Source: Dehalococcoides mccartyi CG5 (lineage in GTDB: Bacteria; Chloroflexota; Dehalococcoidia; Dehalococcoidales; Dehalococcoidaceae). Taken from it: DNA of 64,000 nucleotides. Positions 62,201-64,000 of this stretch are shown in pieces. How positions within the stretch are numbered: position 1 is the stretch's first letter; the number at the start of each line of letters is the position of its first letter. The DNA lies in NCBI RefSeq assembly GCF_000830885.1, contig NZ_CP006951.1:930001-994000 (forward strand), given 5' to 3'. The notes beneath the pieces are model-generated. The model made no database searches. It was not told where the DNA came from and was given only the letters and a program-made list of their open reading frames with translations. Position numbers and translations under genes: made by a program.

Positions 62201-63322
62201 ATGAACGAAAATTGTTATAAACGGGTTGTAATAAAGTTGGGCACCAGTCTGCTCACCGGCGGCACAGGCAAGCTTGACCATGAGCGCATGGCTGACCTGT
62301 GCCGACAGATAGCCGAACTGACCCGCCTGGGTACTGAGATAGTTATAGTTTCTTCGGGGGCTATTGCCGCCGGACGCTCTAAAATGGGTATCCGCCACAT
62401 TCCGAAAGATGTTCCTTTTAAACAAGTGCTGGCCGCCATAGGCCAGAGCCAGCTTATGAATTATTATGACCAGTTATTCAGTCCTCACGGGCTGACGGTT
62501 GCCCAAGGTCTGCTGACCAAAAGTGACCTGTCTGACCGTTCGGGTTACCTCAACGCCCGAAATACCCTGCTGGCTTTGATGGAACTGGGAATTATAACCA
62601 TTGTCAATGAAAATGACGTGGTAGCAATAGATGAAATCCAGCAAGCCAAATTTGGGGATAATGACAATCTGTCGGCCATGGTAGCCAACCTGATAGAGGC
62701 TGATTTACTGCTGATACTGACCAATATCCGCGGGCTTTACACCTCAGACCCTACTCTCCACCCTGAAGCTACCTTGATAACCGAGGTCAAAGAGATTACC
62801 GAAGAACTGGAGCAACTGGCCGCCGGCAGCTCAAACAAGCTGGGTACAGGCGGAATGGTAACCAAACTGGAAGCCGCCAGACTGGCCACATCTTCAGGGG
62901 TAACCGCCATTATTGCAGACGGGCATATACCGGATATTATTCTCAAACTGGCGAATGGTGAAAATGAAGGTACCCGTTTTATACCTTCACTGCACAAGCC
63001 GGATAGCCGCCAGCGCTGGATGATGAGCGGGCTTTGCACCCGCGGCAGCATCTGTGTAGATGACGGGGCAGCCAAAGCACTAAGAGAAAACCAGAAAAGC
63101 CTGCTGGCTGCCGGAGTGCAACAGGCCGAAGGCAAATTCGGGCGGGGTGATATTGTAAAGCTTACCGACAGCCACGGAAAACGGCTGGGTTATGGCATAA
63201 CCAATTACTCTTCAGATGATATTTCCAAAATAAAAGGCCTTCACTCACAGGAACTAAACGCCGTTTTAGGGGGCAACCAAGGCCCTGAAGTAATACACCG
63301 CAATAATCTGGTGGTAATTTAA
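62201..63322 (+). CDS. proB: glutamate 5-kinase
   Basis: ProB (373 aa), first step of proline synthesis. The N-terminal amino-acid-kinase domain has [28 protein letters not shown] and [12 protein letters not shown], with [18 protein letters not shown] binding substrate. A C-terminal PUA domain starts around residue 275 ([18 protein letters not shown]). proA is not adjacent. Its stop is followed after 12 bases by the unknown WWGE genes. Confidence 0.95.
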
Positions 63323-63334
63323 CGGAGGTAGGTC

Positions 63335-63601
63335 ATGGCACTGGGCAATATATACCAGGGAGACCAGTTGATAGGAGAGGTAGAATATACCTTTCAGGAT
63401 AATTCTGATTCCCGCTGGTGGGGAGAACTGGTCTTCACTGAATACCACAAAGTAGCTGACGGTGGTGGTTACTCTATCCGCACCGAGGATGGAAAACAAG
63501 GGCGCTGCACCCTTAAAAAGAAGCTGAACAAGGCCGTTTACGGCATGCCCTCACGCCATTTCTATCTCTTTCAGGGCATGAGCCTGCTTAAAACCCAGTG
63601 A
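63335..63601 (+). CDS. WWGE-motif protein A, unknown
   Basis: An 88-aa protein with GGAGGT before the ATG. Residues 1-45 read MALGNIYQGDQLIGEVEYTF, then SRWWGELVFTEYH. The next gene encodes a relative with the same G-x-IY, V-x-Y and WWGE pattern. No transmembrane segment or signal peptide. A predominantly beta fold is suggested by the alternation of hydrophobic residues. It ends with a four-base overlap (GTGA) into gene B. Confidence 0.75.
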   Translation: MALGNIYQGDQLIGEVEYTFQDNSDSRWWGELVFTEYHKVADGGGYSIRTEDGKQGRCTLKKKLNKAVYGMPSRHFYLFQGMSLLKTQ

Positions 63602-63924
63602 GCATTAAATACACCAGCGGCTTGGGTCATATTTACCTTAAAGATGTGGACAAACCACTGGCAGATGTCCAGTATAACCTCATGGAAACCAACTCCAGCC
63701 AATATACATCCGCCAAGTGGTGGGGAGAGATAACCTCCTCTAAAGAGCTAAAACCGGCTGAATATATTTTTGAGGCTGAAGACGGGCGTAAAGGCAGCGT
63801 GGTAATCAGCCTGACTACCCCACCCGGACGCAAACTTCCCAAATACCGTTATCTGGTTAACGGGCGTGGTTCACTGGGAAACCTGCATAACAAACGCGGT
63901 CAAAAAAAGCCCGGCACGTTTTAG
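63598..63924 (+). CDS. WWGE-motif protein B, unknown
   Basis: A 108-aa paralogue of the preceding protein: GHIYLKDVDKPLADVQYNLME, then SAKWWGEITSSKEL, then YIFEAEDGRKGSVVIS. The tail is basic (NKRGQKKPGTF). Start is GTG 63598, overlapping the stop of gene A, so the two are translationally coupled. No known family. The terminator overlaps its last codons and stop. Confidence 0.75.
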   Translation: MSIKYTSGLGHIYLKDVDKPLADVQYNLMETNSSQYTSAKWWGEITSSKELKPAEYIFEAEDGRKGSVVISLTTPPGRKLPKYRYLVNGRGSLGNLHNKRGQKKPGTF

Positions 63925-63943
63925 AAACAGCACCGGGCTTTTT
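63905..63943 (+). terminator. terminator overlapping the end of WWGE gene B
   Basis: AAAAGCCCGG and CCGGGCTTTTT form a stem with an 18-base loop that includes the stop codon of gene B. The T run follows directly. Confidence 0.85.
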
Positions 63944-64000
63944 AATAACCAATTATTTATAAACTAAAAGAAGTATGAGGATGACGGGCGGTCTTCAAGG

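Noticed and set aside
1-64000. tRNA, rRNA or CRISPR arrays
   Set aside because: No TpsiC-arm-like sequence with a matching cloverleaf, no rRNA signature and no regularly spaced repeats were seen by eye; a tRNAscan-SE or CRISPR search would settle it.

Overview
The window looks like a chromosomal segment of a small-genome, organohalide-respiring Chloroflexota bacterium, most probably Dehalococcoides mccartyi or a very close relative. This rests on recognising the protein sequences and gene neighbourhoods (a C+ type L28, an archaeal-type fructose bisphosphatase, compact gene spacing, many TTG/GTG starts), not on any search. G+C is near 50% in most genes, with a few clearly AT-richer ones. About 66 protein genes are supported. 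I found no rRNA, tRNA, CRISPR array or insertion sequence, and no stretch over 300 bases without a gene.

Layout. 1-2.5 kb: the 3' end of an acetyl-CoA synthetase gene, then prfA-prmC (release factor 1 and its methyltransferase). 2.5-6.6 kb, minus strand: xerD, a small tail-anchored protein, a SpoIIM-like membrane protein and an EF-G paralogue. 6.7-18 kb: DNA repair and housekeeping genes (uvrC, mutS, dnaN) mixed with a GNAT acetyltransferase, a HAD phosphatase, an FAH-family enzyme, a corrinoid adenosyltransferase, a bifunctional FBP aldolase/phosphatase and rdgB. 18-24 kb: a lineage-specific accessory stretch with lipoproteins, small membrane proteins, a LamG surface protein, an apparently nonsense-interrupted gene and a possible recombinase-tail remnant. 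24-33 kb: purU, a cyclophilin lipoprotein, an ACR3 transporter, msrA/msrB, two flavodoxin-fold proteins (one with an Fe-S motif), an SdpR/SdpI-type regulator-membrane pair with a perfect palindromic operator, and small Cys-rich proteins. 33-41 kb: a lone PilT-type ATPase, then an arginine cluster argJ-argB-argD-(unknown)-argG-argH ending against convergent rpmB. 41-46.4 kb: a fatty-acid kinase gene (fakA type) followed by four tandem degV/fakB genes. 46.5-52 kb: recG, an AT-rich dGTPase-like gene, argS. 52-57 kb: a lone RAM-domain protein, a FabI-type enoyl reductase, then a DUF177-rpmF-fabD-fabG-nusB-acpP operon. 57-64 kb: a B12-binding radical SAM protein, mfd, proB and two tandem paralogues of an unknown family.

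How the parts fit: the fak/degV block (capture and phosphorylation of exogenous fatty acids) and the fab block (de novo synthesis) both feed membrane lipid supply. The arg block makes arginine through the cyclic acetyl-ornithine route. uvrC, mutS, recG, mfd, dnaN, dgt and rdgB cover repair, replication and nucleotide-pool cleaning. The most noteworthy regulatory observation is that several genes (uvrC, proB, argJ, mutS and an unknown at 21.1 kb) have a -10 hexamer ending only 5-11 bases before the start codon and no Shine-Dalgarno sequence, so leaderless or near-leaderless transcripts are expected.
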